Source: Notospermus geniculatus
Lineage: Eukaryota > Nemertea > Pilidiophora > Heteronemertea > Lineidae
Assembly: GCA_002633025.1 (NCBI GenBank)
Contig: NMRB01002283.1
Location: 42,291-106,290 of the forward strand
DNA: 64,000 bases
Reading direction: 5' to 3'
Of this stretch, positions 14,501 through 26,400 are shown in pieces. The first letter of the stretch is position 1. Each line of letters opens with the position of its first letter. A program made the translations under genes and the position numbers. The notes beneath the pieces are model-generated. The model did not search any database and was not told where the DNA came from. It was given only the letters and a program-made list of their open reading frames with translations.

Positions 14501-17257
14501 TTGAGAGCCAACTGACATGAGAGACTCTCACGTGGAGGACCACCTTAGGAATGCATTCTTGCTTATCGTCATGACATTAAACATACATAGCCGTTGGAGG
14601 CTCTTTGTGAGCTTAGATGTGCACTTCTACAATTATGATCTCTAATTCCAGTTTGACTGTACAGATCTGATACAAAGTCTAGTGTTTCTAGCCTTCGAGT
14701 GTATCTGTTTGTCAGAGGGACGTGTGTTGAACAAGAGATTTAGTTTTGGTCCAAAGACAGCTTTATTTCTGCATGAAGTCACCAATAGGCTCCTCGGTAA
14801 GTAGGCTTTGTTATCTGGTAAATGAGTCATTAAATGGCTCAATGTCTGTATGCCTGTCTCTGATAGACTCTGTTGTAGTCTTGATTGTCATCATCAGAAA
14901 TGTGCATTTCTTGTGCTGTATATTCAGGAGAGTTCGGTGACCAGCCAAACCATCTGATGAAAGCTATGAAGACAATGAAAAGTGCGAAGATGGTGATGAG
15001 GGTGAGCCAGCTGGCCTTGGATACACTCGATGATTGCCTCGCACCAGAGGATGAGGCCGATGAACTGTCGTTGGAGAAAATTGTAAGTACATTGTACATA
15101 CTTGGACGTTGGCCCTTCTATTTGGTTAAGTATTCTGTCAATCTTGGTCAGATAAAAGACTGCTTAAGAAGTACATGCAGTTGTCTATAAAGCTGGTACT
15201 TTCGGTTGAAGATGTCCCTGTTGATACTGTCCCTAATGACCAAGTGAGACATCGGTAACTAGATAAATTGAGGCATATCTGTTTCAGGTTCGGCACTACT
15301 TCTACTTGTTACCCGAACTAGTTGGATCGTCAGCTATGACCACACCCAAGAAGAAGAAAACTTTGCCGTTAGCTAGTTCTGGGTAAGGAGTGATAAAGGA
15401 AGTGAGATTTTGTGTCATTGTCACTAATGGTGTTTCTTCAAGGTCTTTGAAATCGTCTGTGCTCATCATGGTTTCCTTGACTTGTATTGACACTCACTGT
15501 CAGTATCTCGTAAACAAAAGTGTCAGTTACCCTTCAAAATATTGAACTGTTTGCTTCCAGAAATTCACAGAATACATCAACACCTAGTCAATCTTTCAAC
15601 TCACCGTTCAGTCAGGCAAGGCGCTCCTTATCCAATCATGCCAGTCCAAATGTCTCCCCTCTGAAGTTTGGCAAGAATATCAACAAGAGAAATGCAAAAG
15701 GTAAGATTGTCAATTGATATCTTTACCGGTACTTTAGTTTTGTGTATTGACTCAGAGGTGTGAAAGCATACAGTCTTGATGGGTTCAAACAGTGTATGCA
15801 TCTAGTCAGTGGTTACAATGTTGCTGGTCAGTGCTGCTGCTTTCCACATGGTTGTTCTATGTTTTTCTTACCTTTCACTTCAGGCGAGAGCCTTCTCCAT
15901 CTTGCTTGCATGAAGAATAATGCAGTAAGAGTTCGGGAGCTTCTATCTGTACCTGGTAGGTAGTGCTTCTCACATGAGAAGAGAGTTTTCTCCTACTACT
16001 GTTCAATGCTTTCAAAGTTTAAACTTTTAAATGGAAGCTCTGCAAGTGTAGATGTCAGACAGAAATCATCTTCAGTTCTATTGGGAGTGATGATCAGCTG
16101 CAAATTGTTGTGAATTTTTTCTCGGGAAGAGANCATTGTTATTCCCTTTCCCCACCACCATTTTTAATCCCAACTTCAGTACAGTCCTCCCTCGCTATTA
16201 CGAACCCTTCGGGGTCCAAGGATTAAGTTTGTACTAATGCGGAGTTCGTAATAGCAAGGATTTACATACATGTCATGAACTTTTGGGAGCCAGACGTTGG
16301 GTTCGTAATATCTTGGAGTTCGCAAAGTCGAGGTTCGTAAGAGCGAGGATGCACTGTATTAATAGTGAACCCTTCAACAAACTGTTCATGACAATTCTTT
16401 TGTAATTTCTTTGCATGTGTATCTTTTCAGAGCGTCTCTCGTTGTCATTCTCATCCCAGTCGCAATCCCAAGAGAGTTTCTCCCAGGGCAGCAACCTCAG
16501 CTACAACGACAGCACTTTAGGCCCGTCCGACGAGGCCTATGACGAGGTATTAGGCTCTGGGTCTCTGAGAAAAATCACCACATCTACAGATTGCTACAAA
16601 TATGTCCTGTTTGTGTACCACTTGTTGCAGTCGTACTTGAAAGTCTACCATGTTAGTTGCATTTATGGACACGTCTTGGCACCGGATTTCAACAAAGAGC
16701 GGAATATCGAGCAGATGTTCGAATTGGAACAATGTTGCCAAAGTGATGACAATAACAATGCGTTGATTACCGAGTCAAACAATCCAAGTGTGCATTTATC
16801 TGACAAGGCTGATATTTTCCCACGTGCTTGCCCAACACAGAGTTCTGGTACTTTGAGGACAAGATCAGGTCGGTGCGTTCAACCAACCAAGTTTATCAAC
16901 TATGTCAAGAATGGGAAACAGCGAGAAATGAAGTCAAAACGGGGATTTAAAGAGATTGATTCGGGTGCAAGTAACAGTGAAATGGACTGTGATACAGAGG
17001 ATTCACAAAGTCAGCCTGCATCTGATGTTGATGAACGATGTCCTAATTCTAATCCTAATCCTAATCCTAATCCCAGGGTTCACCAGAAGGAAGAATTAGA
17101 CGCGTGTCAGAAGGACCTGGCCGTCTATGTGGAACTTGATCGTCACATCTCACACTTTCGACGCCATCTTGCAATGATCTGTAACCACGATGTTGGCGAT
17201 GATTGTAAGGTTGTCATGGTTCAGATGGGTCTGTTGGTACATGATTATTGCACCTGA
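8539..17257 (+). CDS. SLF1: SMC5-SMC6 complex localization factor 1 homologue (BRCT protein)
   Basis: Nuclear adaptor: in vertebrates SLF1 binds RAD18 and, with SLF2, recruits SMC5/6 to DNA lesions. Predicted exons: 8539-8655, 8983-9061, 9462-9705, 10336-10519, 10730-10865, 11198-12384, 12632-12700, 12841-13005, 13401-13576, 13847-14002, 14212-14362, 14652-14796, 14928-15082, 15288-15382, 15561-15700, 15884-15955, 16431-17257. All phases agree, giving 1365 aa (human about 1058). Tandem BRCT domains occupy roughly residues 6-200 (GACATGKWVINRKWV and GRWLNEDSYEW are diagnostic). A Ser-rich linker in exon 6 carries a 55-residue repeat twice, near 11920 and 12075. The middle helical domain (from DYLSIMSMTNVQCGLFETAI) follows, then one ankyrin motif, GESLLHLACMKNN. 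Odd points: exon 1/2 is tandemly duplicated, only the first ankyrin is present, and exon 17 is unrecognised and may not belong to the gene. Identity is firm for the N-terminal and middle parts. Confidence 0.88.
8600..9037 (+). repeat. Tandem duplication (two units of about 219 bp) across SLF1 exon 1/intron 1/exon 2
   Basis: Units 8600-8818 and 8819-9037 each hold the end of exon 1, a 105-108-base intron, and the start of exon 2. They differ at only a few bases (TCTTGCC/TCTTAGCC, CCAAATTGC/CCATATTGC). The exon 2 copy in unit one runs into a TGA at the junction. A functional message must therefore splice from the first donor (8655) to the second acceptor (8982) or discard the internal copy. Confidence 0.9.
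9327..9376 (+). repeat. 11-bp tandem repeat in SLF1 intron 2
   Basis: The word ACTTGTAATTA is repeated about four times in a row. It is a simple minisatellite inside the intron. Confidence 0.85.
13018..13232. mobile_element. MITE with CAGGG ends in SLF1 intron 8
   Basis: The ends CAGGGCTCTCA and TGAGAGCCCTG are inverse. Both flanks read TATTG, a 5-bp target duplication. The termini and duplication length match the elements at 7387-7656 and 30116-30384. Confidence 0.75.
13664..13780. repeat. Foldback palindrome in SLF1 intron 9
   Basis: Arms of about 50 bases (core TCCCACAGCAGGGCTTTGG mirrored by CCAAAGCCCTGCTGTGGGA) are separated by a short ATATGCATATGCGAGCATAT loop. The open frames on both strands here exist because the sequence is self-complementary. 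Confidence 0.85.
16182..16356. mobile_element. pogo/Tigger-like MITE between SLF1 exons 16 and 17
   Basis: The termini CAGTCCTCCCTCGCTATTAC and its approximate inverse GTAAGAGCGAGGATGCACTG are flanked by TA dinucleotides. Tigger/pogo elements have this style of end and a TA duplication. The internal GTTCGTAAT word is repeated. No coding capacity. Confidence 0.65.
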
Positions 17258-17982
17258 ATCGGCAGTAATTTGGCTTGTCGAAGTCTTGGTCGCACACGAC
17301 TGCGAATGAAACTAATGTATTAATGTTTTACAGAGAAAGACAGTTAACTGCCATGTGTTCTTCTTTCGCATACTCATCGTTGTTCATTCGTGTACATGTA
17401 CTTCAGTCATTTCCATTTCCATCATTTTCCATTTCAGGAATCAGAAAAATTTGTTGAGTTTGTTATGTAGTAGAGTGTATGACGTGTGTCTCAAATATTT
17501 TCAGTTGTTACTCATACAAAATGGACCCTCCCTATTTAGGACGCTGATTGGACTGAGATATGGTATGCGGTCCTGAATTCAGAGGTGTCCCCTTGGCAGA
17601 GGTGTTTGCTGAGGGTGGTTCCACGCCACATGTGTTCATTCTTATACCTGACTGATAAGTCACAGTATCACTGCCATTCAACCATGTCATCAACTAATTG
17701 GTTGATGAATAGGTTACAGTACAATTCATTTGTGTCAGATTTTTTGTCTCTGTCAGTAATAAGTTTTTGGCATTTATTCATCATAAAAGCATTAATTTTT
17801 CTACCTGTACAATAAGATTTTATTACTGTATATTGAACAAACCAAAGAATTACTCAAATCAATACCCAGTCTTTTTGTGGGTTCTTCTGCCAATCATACC
17901 TCCAACATATTCACCATAACATGTGCAGTTTTAGAGACAAAGTCGCTGAGAATTGATGTCACAAGATACTTGTCCTCGACAG

Positions 17983-18235
17983 GGAAATATTCTGGCTTAC
18001 ATGTGTAGTGATATTTCAGTGCCTGTCCCCCCCCCTCATTAGCATTATCAGATTCCCCCTCCCCCATCAGCATTGTCAGACTTGTCATTACATCTTCTCA
18101 TCCTGANCAGGGAAATATTCTGGCTTACATGTGTAGTGATATTTCAGTGCCTGCCCCCCCCCCCCCTCATTAGCATTATCAGATTCCCCCTCCCCCATCA
18201 GCATTGTCAGACTTGTCATTACATCTTCTCATCCT
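17983..18235. repeat. Direct duplication of about 125 bp joined at an N
   Basis: A block starting CAGGGAAATATTCTGGCTTA and ending TCTTCTCATCCTGA occurs twice, nearly identical, with the single N at 18107 at the join. Each copy holds long C runs. A real tandem copy and an assembly join error are both possible; the N favours the latter. Confidence 0.8.
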
Positions 18236-18424
18236 GATGTAATCCATGTTCTTGGCACTCACTCTTTCTACATGTACATACATACCTGTGATGTAAAGAA
18301 CGGGGCAAGCACTAACATTCACTTCTTCATGTAGGACTGTCCATCCAAAACCTGTGGAAGTGCGTCACCGATGTTGTGGTTCAACCCTTGAGCAGAATGA
18401 AATGGCAGCACTGATGGTAAGCCA

Positions 18425-18532
18425 GGGCCCATATTCATAAAACTACTTCAGTCTAAGTGTGACACTTATCCTTTGTTCACCACAAAAGATAAGTCTCACA
18501 CTAGACTGAAGTAGTTTTATGAATATGGGCCC
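18425..18532. repeat. Hairpin element with GGGCCCATATTCATAAAAC ends
   Basis: The sequence is a palindrome of about 108 bp with a short loop. The ends GGGCCCATATTCATAAAAC and the inverse are shared with the element at 37840-37962, so this is a dispersed foldback family. Confidence 0.85.
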
Positions 18533-18587
18533 AGAGGACTAATAATGTTGATAAAAAGAAAGAAAGGACAATTATAACTGATTGTCT

Positions 18588-18597
18588 TTTATTTATT
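18588..18597 (-). promoter_or_regulatory. Candidate TMEM134 polyadenylation signal
   Basis: TTTATTTATT on the + strand reads as two overlapping AATAAA words on the - strand, 1.4 kb beyond the TMEM134 stop. No gene intervenes, which implies a long 3' untranslated region at about 18590-20019. Confidence 0.45.
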
Positions 18598-20019
18598 AAA
18601 ATACATAAACATCAAATATGTATACCAAACATAACAAAAAAATATTAAATAAATGGTTTTTGTGACTTGTATAATAGCTAGGTACAACTCAACATATCAA
18701 CACATCAAGCACGAAATTGTCTGGATTTATGGAGATATCACACTCAATCTTCTGCATTCACTAGCGTATACCCAACATCAGATACATGCTTATCTCGTAT
18801 ATCCAACAAATCCAGAAAATTAAGTTAATTTACACACCCAAAATGCCAAACAAAAGACAGATTATGCAACCATTCACAACAGATCTATGTTTCCCATGAT
18901 ATCTTGCATGCACACCAGTCAAGTATGTACATGTAGCTGGTTTCAAATAAACTAAGAATTTCGACGAGTAAAGCAATGCCCAGCAGAGCCTAGAAAATGA
19001 GGGTGGTAATGCGAGATTCAGATGGCATGGCATGGAAGCTTGGTTATCGAATTTACAACAGAACAGCCATCTTTCAGAAAAATCTCTGAATCTAATGGGG
19101 AGGAAACTTGCCTAGATATTTCGATGATCCTTATCAACAATAAATACTGATACAACAAACAAGTCTTCAGATAATTAAGCTGAGTTGACATCCATTTCAT
19201 ACAGGATCACACTTCAAATTCTAAAACGACATCAAACAAACATTAATTGCATGGCAATTACATGTACTTGGAATGTATCTACTGGAGGGATCAAGCTAGC
19301 GACTCGCTGGCTAAATTCCCATTGGCTAAGAGAGGCTCAAGTTGCCTAATCCAGTTCACATTTGACTAAAGTTTTGAGCAATGATAAGGGCAGTGAAATT
19401 GCTCAAAATATCCCACATGGGAATTCAAATCAAAGTGGGTTGGAGCACTCTCTATCTTGTGTATTCCCTGATCTCTAAAACTGCCGAAGAGAATGACATT
19501 TCACCCTAAAACTGTTAACATGATTCAAACAATAATGTGGACTTGATCATATACTCTATGTACATGTACACATTCACTCGCTCACTAATGAATTTTGATA
19601 TGACTTACTAATGTAAAACATTGTGACACAGAAAAACTATCTGTCTTAGCTAACAAACCAGTCAAACTAATAATTACAAATAGAAAATGGTGTAAGACTT
19701 GGGCTGACATGATTTTATGAAGAAGACAAATGAATAGACACCCTCTCACTTTGAAGATGAAGAATTATTTATAATAGTTCCTGTGCAATTATTATTATTA
19801 TCACTTCCTTTTATTTTTGCAATAATTGCAAGTAGATATGTTAGATGCAGGTTGAAGCTTCCACAACTCACGCTGAGAACTACGTTCTGTCACGTCGCCC
19901 TGCATGATGTGATCCTGTTTTTGTGTTGGCCAGAATGGATGCCCCTCCCCGCCCATCAGTCAGTATCCATTGTGACCATCTTTCCCATAGAATTCCAATA
20001 ATAAGGCACTGCGAGAATT

Positions 20020-21791
20020 TCATTCAAATGTTGTTAGATTAGAAAATCCAAATCCTTTTTTTCCTTTGATCGCCATGTATATATAAACAACATGATATGC
20101 TGAAAGAAGAAGAATTCAATGAGTACAAAACAGGCAAGTAGAGGTAAAGTTACATGGTGAAGTTATCTTACGGTACCACTTTGGCATAAATGTGTTGAAT
20201 GTCACACTTGAAACTTACTGAGTGTAGTCATGGGTTCAATCAAGCAAAGAGTCTTACTTGAAATTTGCTATGTCTAGTTATTAAAGCAAATATATCTGAA
20301 GGGTACCGGTACTAGTTTTCTTACCTCCTGGTATTAAGCAAATGATGCCAATGATGAAAAATATAAAACTGGCAACTCCTGAAAATATGGAAATGAGATA
20401 CGGTATTTAAAAACCTGGCCAAAAGAGCAAGGAATCCAATACCAAGCATTCTTGTTGCAAACTGTCTACTTCGGTACATTATAATATAAGAAATTTGCAG
20501 GGCACCACATACAAACAGTGGATTCCAAACAGTTCTTTGCCCCCTCAAAATTTACAGATGTGAGATCTCTGGACAATGACTGAGAGGTCATGGGATTACA
20601 TCTATCAACATACCCGGTGGTTTCACAATTTCGACTGCTAGGCCAACAACCAACAACCCTGTAATAAGAAGACAAAGTCAACACAGAATGCAAATCATGG
20701 TCACATGGTCATGGCTCCAATGGTCTGGGTAGACAGATGACGGCCAACTCATTGACTACTTGAAAAGTACAAGTGAATCGAGAAGAGTATATCCTGGATA
20801 AAAGCAGGCCATGAAGTCTATTAGAATTTTTATTGTTCACAAAAACAGCTCTCTCCTTAGACTTCATGGCCTGTAAAAGTTGAGTGTAAAAACAAAATGA
20901 CTCCACAAAAGTCTGGATCTGGATATCCATCATGAGAAAAAATCATCAGTCATGTCAGTGGGGGACTGGCTGACTGGAAGGGCACTTACCTATTCCAAGG
21001 AAGAGCAGGAGAAATGCACCCAACACAACTTTCCAATTCTCTCGTATTCTTGGGTGTCTTAACCAGCTGAATGAAGACAACATGTGATTTAAGCACAGGA
21101 ACTAGTGTTTCATGTGAAGGCCCTTCAGTAACATACTAATTTACCAGTACATTCTTTTTGAGTTGTTTGGAAAATGTAGTTCCAGATATGTGCTACCATA
21201 TGAGAGAGGGAGAGAAACCAATACTGGTACTACTACAACACCTTTTCACAATCGAGTTACCTTGATTTACCAGGGAAACGTTTTGTTAGGATACTGGGTC
21301 CATCTGAGTCATCAGGATCTCTGTTTTTCCTTGTAGCGCAGCATTAAGGTTAAGGAATGGAATGTTTGGTTAAAAGGTCAGAAATGTCAGGGACTAAGGG
21401 AATCAGCAAAATAAACCAAGCAGAGATTCCCTCCTAGGACTAGCAGCAGTACTGCCAACATGAACAAGTCGGAGTCACCACTCAGATTCCCCTGCCCTCC
21501 CCAGGCATGTTAGGGCGGGATGCTTCAGAACTTGTCGTCGCAAAATCATGTGACATCACTCAGGTCTTCCATACCAGTTCTGTACCGGTACATTTAAAAA
21601 AAACAAATGCTCAAAAAGTTCGATATAAATTCAGATCTCTGCTGATAGCAGGGTCGGGATGGTCAAGAATTCAATCATAAAATCAATCAATAAATTCAAT
21701 CAATAAAATCTTACCCAATGGCAGGGCCTCCTGGATGTGATTTAGTTGTTCCATCCAACAGATCCTCAGTCTCCGCTGAATCCACGTAAGC
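20020..21791 (-). CDS. TMEM134: Transmembrane protein 134 (3' part)
   Basis: Small two-pass membrane protein of the TMEM134/TMEM230 family; its molecular role is poorly known. Five - strand exons: 21791-21715, 21066-20990, 20658-20614, 20378-20325, 20099-20020, in compatible phases, giving 110 aa to the stop. The order matches the family. A WLRHPRIRENWKVVL stretch precedes TM1 (GAFLLLFLGIGLLVVGLAVE), then VKPPG, TM2 (VASFIFFIIGIICLIPG), and the tail AYHVVYIYMAIKGKKGFGF ending in a Tyr/Lys-rich cytosolic stretch. Human TMEM134 is 195 aa, so about 80 N-terminal residues (Ser-rich cytosolic region) are missing. The N run at 22516-22539 and a 584-bp foldback lie in the region where they should be. 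SIL1 starts divergently 1.6 kb upstream. Confidence 0.9.
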
Positions 21792-22198
21792 CTAGAGATA
21801 AACCAATAAACCTACATCCAGTGCCAGCAAAACATATAAAGGGGGTCTGAATGTCCCTGGCAAAGAGAGTCAACAAAGACGACAATTTTTTTACCGGTAA
21901 GAAATATACCGGTAAGGAATATATACCGGTAAGGAACATTCGAAGAGAATGGCATATTCCGGGTTTTCGCCAGAAAACATATTTAGGGGGCCACAATTTT
22001 AATTCTGGTGTAATATCTCAGAGTGTTGCACGTTTTCAATGTTAATTCTGGTGTAACATCTCTGAGTGTTGTATGTTTTTTTAAATGTTAATCTGATGTA
22101 GGCCTAAACATGTTTGAGAAATTGGAAGTGTACAGATCTTTGTTTCGACTATCTCTTGAATGAAAATAAGGGCAATTTAAAGACACTGCTCTGCAATA

Positions 22199-22782
22199 AT
22201 AGGCCTTATCGCACCTAGCACATGGCTAATCAGCATAAATCAGCGAGGCGGAAAGGGCCCGACCATCAGCGCCACCGCTGTACATTTACAATACATTGTG
22301 CAATGCATTGGGTGCATTTTTTGTCAACATTGGCCAATAAAAGTCACTTCCAAAAGCCTGATGTGCCTAAACTAACTAGCTATGTGGGCGGCGGTATAAA
22401 GTGATTAAAGTGGATCAATTATTGACCACTGATCGTCTTCGCGATCGCCAAAAATCGATGATTAGTCCATGTAAACAACGCCAAAACATTATCATCACCC
22501 CGCCCCAACCCCACGNNNNNNNNNNNNNNNNNNNNNNNNAAGAACGATCGGTAGTCAATATTTGACCGATTTGAATCACTTCATAACACCTCCCACGTAG
22601 CTAGTTAGTTTTGGCACATCCGGCTTTTGGAGGTTGCTTTTATTGGCCATTGTTTACAAAAAATGCAGGCGATGCACAGACCGATGCATTGTGAATGTAC
22701 TGCGGGGGCGCTGATGTTCGGGCCCTTTCCGCTTCGCTGATTTTATGCTGATTAGCCATGTGCTAGGTGCGATAAGGCCTAT
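22199..22782. mobile_element. Foldback element with about 240-bp inverted repeats around an N gap
   Basis: The left arm (from ATAGGCCTTATCGCACCTAG, about 22199-22440) is mirrored by the right arm (about 22541-22782) ending GTGCGATAAGGCCTAT. The arms carry scattered mismatches. The N run 22516-22539 lies in the loop, as expected for sequence that assembles badly. No gene is inside. It lies in the presumed 5' region of TMEM134. Confidence 0.8.
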
Positions 22783-23369
22783 AGACCCCTTGCGCTTATC
22801 AGCCCAGGGTGTCAACATTAGCCTCGCCCTAGGGGGCCTAATGCATTTGTACAGTTGGCTCCTGTACTTACCGTCGGCACAATGCACTAGGCCCAAGGTT
22901 TGTTTACACCTTCTGGCTGTAATGGCCGACTTGCGCAAGTGGTCTATTAGCCTATCCTAGCTCATGAAAGTCAAGTGGAGACTGACTCAGTGACTGTCAT
23001 GTCAGATAGGCTACCGGTAGGCCCTAGGCCTACTAGGTAGGCCGCTTTCATTTCAGTCTCAGATCAGATCAGGTTCAGTCACTTCACTCTAGAGCTCCAG
23101 GGCCTCCTCTCTGTAACTGTAGCTACTGGGGAGTCACTCAGAGACAGAGTACAATACATGCTTGCTGTATTACCGCTGTATTGTATGTATGTCGTGTTTC
23201 AGCCCTAGGCCTTCATTCAATACATAGGCCTAGCTTAGGCCTCCTGCGTAGGTTTAAGGTTAGCCTACTGCGCTGTGTACTACTGGTGGTAGTTAGCTTG
23301 GTGGCCCAGGTCTCTAGTGTGCATTCTTTTTCTTTGATCTTTCATTTTTGTGATCATTGATCATATAAA
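22783..23369. other. Spacer with TAGGCCTA-rich sequence, SIL1 promoter side
   Basis: This is the gap between the foldback element and SIL1. TAGGCCTA, CTAGGCCT and related words cluster at 22975-23280. A donor-like GTAAGTACAGG on the - strand near 22871 might end a TMEM134 5' exon, but no coding sequence is recognisable there. Confidence 0.4.
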
Positions 23370-23420
23370 ATGACTTCACTTTTCAGTGATGCCCAGGACA
23401 GCGACTGTCAAAACTTGAAG

Positions 23421-26400
23421 ATGATAAACCGTATCAGCCTTCTCCTTTTCCTATTGTTCTGCTACTTTGTTATCAGTAGTCCCCAGGAGGAACCAGGCCA
23501 AAAAACGACAGAAGATAGAAGAAATAAAGCAGTAATTGCTGTGGCGAGTGATGAGGCTGATGGAGCCACAGTTGAGGAGGAAGAAGAAGGTGTGTTTTTC
23601 TTTGGCTATGAGATAAAGGCCTGGAGAACAGCCAATTTTGCTCCCAAATATTGCATTTGAGAAGTAGTACCTGCCATCCTGCAGGGGCCTTTATGTTGTC
23701 ATGACTCAAGTCCCTGTGCAGTTAGGTCCCTCTTTCAGGGTTCTGGCCAGGACTGAATGAGTTCCGGACGGAAGGGGGGGTCTGGGGGCCGTCCCCCAGA
23801 AAAATTTTAAAACTAGACTTGCTGAAATGCGATTTCCTGGCACCTGAGAGTCGAAATAATGAGCTTCTTTATCAATAAAAGCATCCNCGGAAAATACTCC
23901 TTTTAGGCTGAGTGCCGGTCGGCATTTCTGCGTCCTGGACGGGGCCGTCCGGCGCCGACCAGCATCGGCAGAACCCTGCTCTTTCCCCAAGAATCCAGCA
24001 TTTTCATGAGAGACCCTGGGCAATCCCTTCAGTATCCAGAATTATGATCAGTAGAAATGTCAGCTCTCCACACACATCATTATCATAAATTTGTTTACCT
24101 CTTAATCCCACAGGTGGAACTGATCCTAGTTCCAAAGTGTCTGTTGGCATCGGAAATCAGGATCCAAATGTTGATGTTTTCTACCCAACCAAAGAATGGC
24201 AGACAGTGAAACCTGGTAAGAAATCTTTAGGTGTCATGGTTTGTGTGAGAATAGGAAAGGTCTAGATGTGGATCAAAATACTGCACCCCTTTACCCTTAT
24301 TACTAGTAGAGCACTTCTCCTGGATAGGCTACTTTGCTGTAAACTGACCTTACTTTATTATCATTAACATGTGATGAATACATGTAAGTGACTATCTCTC
24401 ATTATCATTTTTGAAACAGGCCAGTCTATTCCCAAGGGACTCCATGTTAGGATGAACTTCCAGACTAAAAAGACAGAAGCAAAATTGATGGACGGTGATG
24501 ATGGGATGAAGTACTGGAAAGAAGGTGACAGGCAGGGAATGGTTAACACAAAAACAAAACACTTCACCAGAGATGAGTTGAAACAAGCATTGAAAGAGTT
24601 CAAGGCAAACAGGGATGATGTACAGGATGAAAAGGTATGAGGTTCCAGTGGTAATTCCCAGAGCTTTACCGGGTACATGTACATGTATCATCTTGTTGAT
24701 TTGTTTCCATTCTTCGATTGTCACTGGGAACTTAGAACCCAACTTCATTGAGTTGCATAGATTTGTCAGTTGTCTCTTTGGTATCAAAGGTATAATGCAA
24801 TAGTTGTTTACTGTAAACCGTGAAATTTTCATGTGCATTTTATTTTCGCGGTCATGGGCCGAAACGCGAACTTAAACAGCGCGAAAATACAAACCCTAAT
24901 GCATTTTCCATTGAATGATGAAGGTAAACATGGAAATTAGTCTTCATGGTTTTCAAAAATTCGCCAACTTTTAGCGTCTCGAAAATTTCACGGTTTACAG
25001 TATGCAAATTCATAAAATCTTGTCTCAGGTTTCATGACTTATTTCCTTTCTTGACAGATAAAAGAAGAAGCACTAAAAAAGAAGTTTAGAAGTTATGAAG
25101 AACTAAGAGAAGATATGAAGGCCATGGAAATGGACATAAAAACAGACGCTGAAATTCTCAACAAGTTATTTCAGCTGTACAAGAATGTGTCAATAAGTGT
25201 GGAGGACAGGAAAAATATACTCTCCGACTTTGAATATTATCTACACCAGGTTAGTATAAAGAACAAATGTAGATGCCTTTCTTATACGTTCTTGTAGGTT
25301 TATTATAAGTCATGTAATGTGTATGTTTATTGGACCCTTGCTGGGTGACTTTTGATTGTGGTTGAATCAATGAATGAATAGAAATGGGGTTTAATCCGCA
25401 GGAGTTAACATTTTGTGATTTTAGATTGACAATGCCGTGGACTTTGCGAATATGGGTGGTTTAGATATGGTTGTGAAAGACCTGAATCACACAGAACCGG
25501 AGATACGGAGTGAAGCTGCTTTTGTTATCGGTGCTGCTGTTCAGAGGTATGTCATTTTCTTGATTCACCTTTGAATCCCAATGGGAGGCTTTATTACGGT
25601 TAGAGACCGCCTGTTCGCAGTCCTAGAATGTCACAAAATTTGACGTCATAGATATAAGTGTTTGTGTCTTATTTCAGCAACCCTAAAGTCCAGATCAAAG
25701 CCTTAGAAGCTGGTTCCATGCAGCAGCTCATTCGAATGTTGTCGACAGAGAAAGAGGTGTCTCTTCGGAGTAGGGTTCTCTATGCTTTATCTTGTCTAGT
25801 CAGACACTTCCCATATGCTCAGTCAAAGTTCCTGGAGTTGGGTGGTCTGACTGTGTTGACGTCATTGTTCAGTCAACATGGAGTGGAGAAACTTCAAGTA
25901 AAGGCAGTATCACTTGCTAATGATCTGCTTTTGGAAAAGGTGAGTTCATCATTTTTTCATGGCTGATTCTTTATCATGCGAGTGATGTCTAGATGAGTGA
26001 AAAACAATTTTTTTCTTTCTTCAGATCAACGTGTTGCAGACAGCAAATGTAGAAGATTCTCATCAAAAAGAAAAGTTACGACAATATCAAGAGTAAGTCA
26101 GCTGCTTTACATATCAGGTTAATTCAAATCCATGCTTCCAGATTGGGGAATTGGGCAGTTCAATCATTGTAAACTTTGGTATCCCATTTTCCATGTTGGC
26201 AAATCAGTTCTTTTCGTGCTATTGAAAAAGGTATTAACCTTTGCCCCATCAGGTCTTGCCGCCATAGATAAGATGGGAAAGTTTGGCCATGATAAGTGTC
26301 TGAATTTTACTTGTACCTGATATCAACTCATCAAATATGTTGGGTGCTTGGTAGAATCTTTTGTTTCTTTCTACTCCAGAATTCATCTGCGAGAGGCAAT

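Larger units (their letters stand above)
17258..18586. other. SLF1/TMEM134 convergent spacer
   Basis: No firm exon is seen. A possible acceptor (TGTAG before 18336) opens a short frame that I could not tie to SLF1. Other contents are a duplicated block around an N at 18107, described separately, and a hairpin at 18425-18532. It probably holds the SLF1 3' untranslated region. Confidence 0.4.

Noticed and set aside
17042-17076. Telomere-like (CTAATC)n stretch
   Set aside because: Only about five units, inside the open frame where it encodes an Asn-Pro repeat; far too short for an interstitial telomere claim.
22222-22960. Several short frames on both strands near the N gap
   Set aside because: They lie in the arms of the foldback element and mirror each other.
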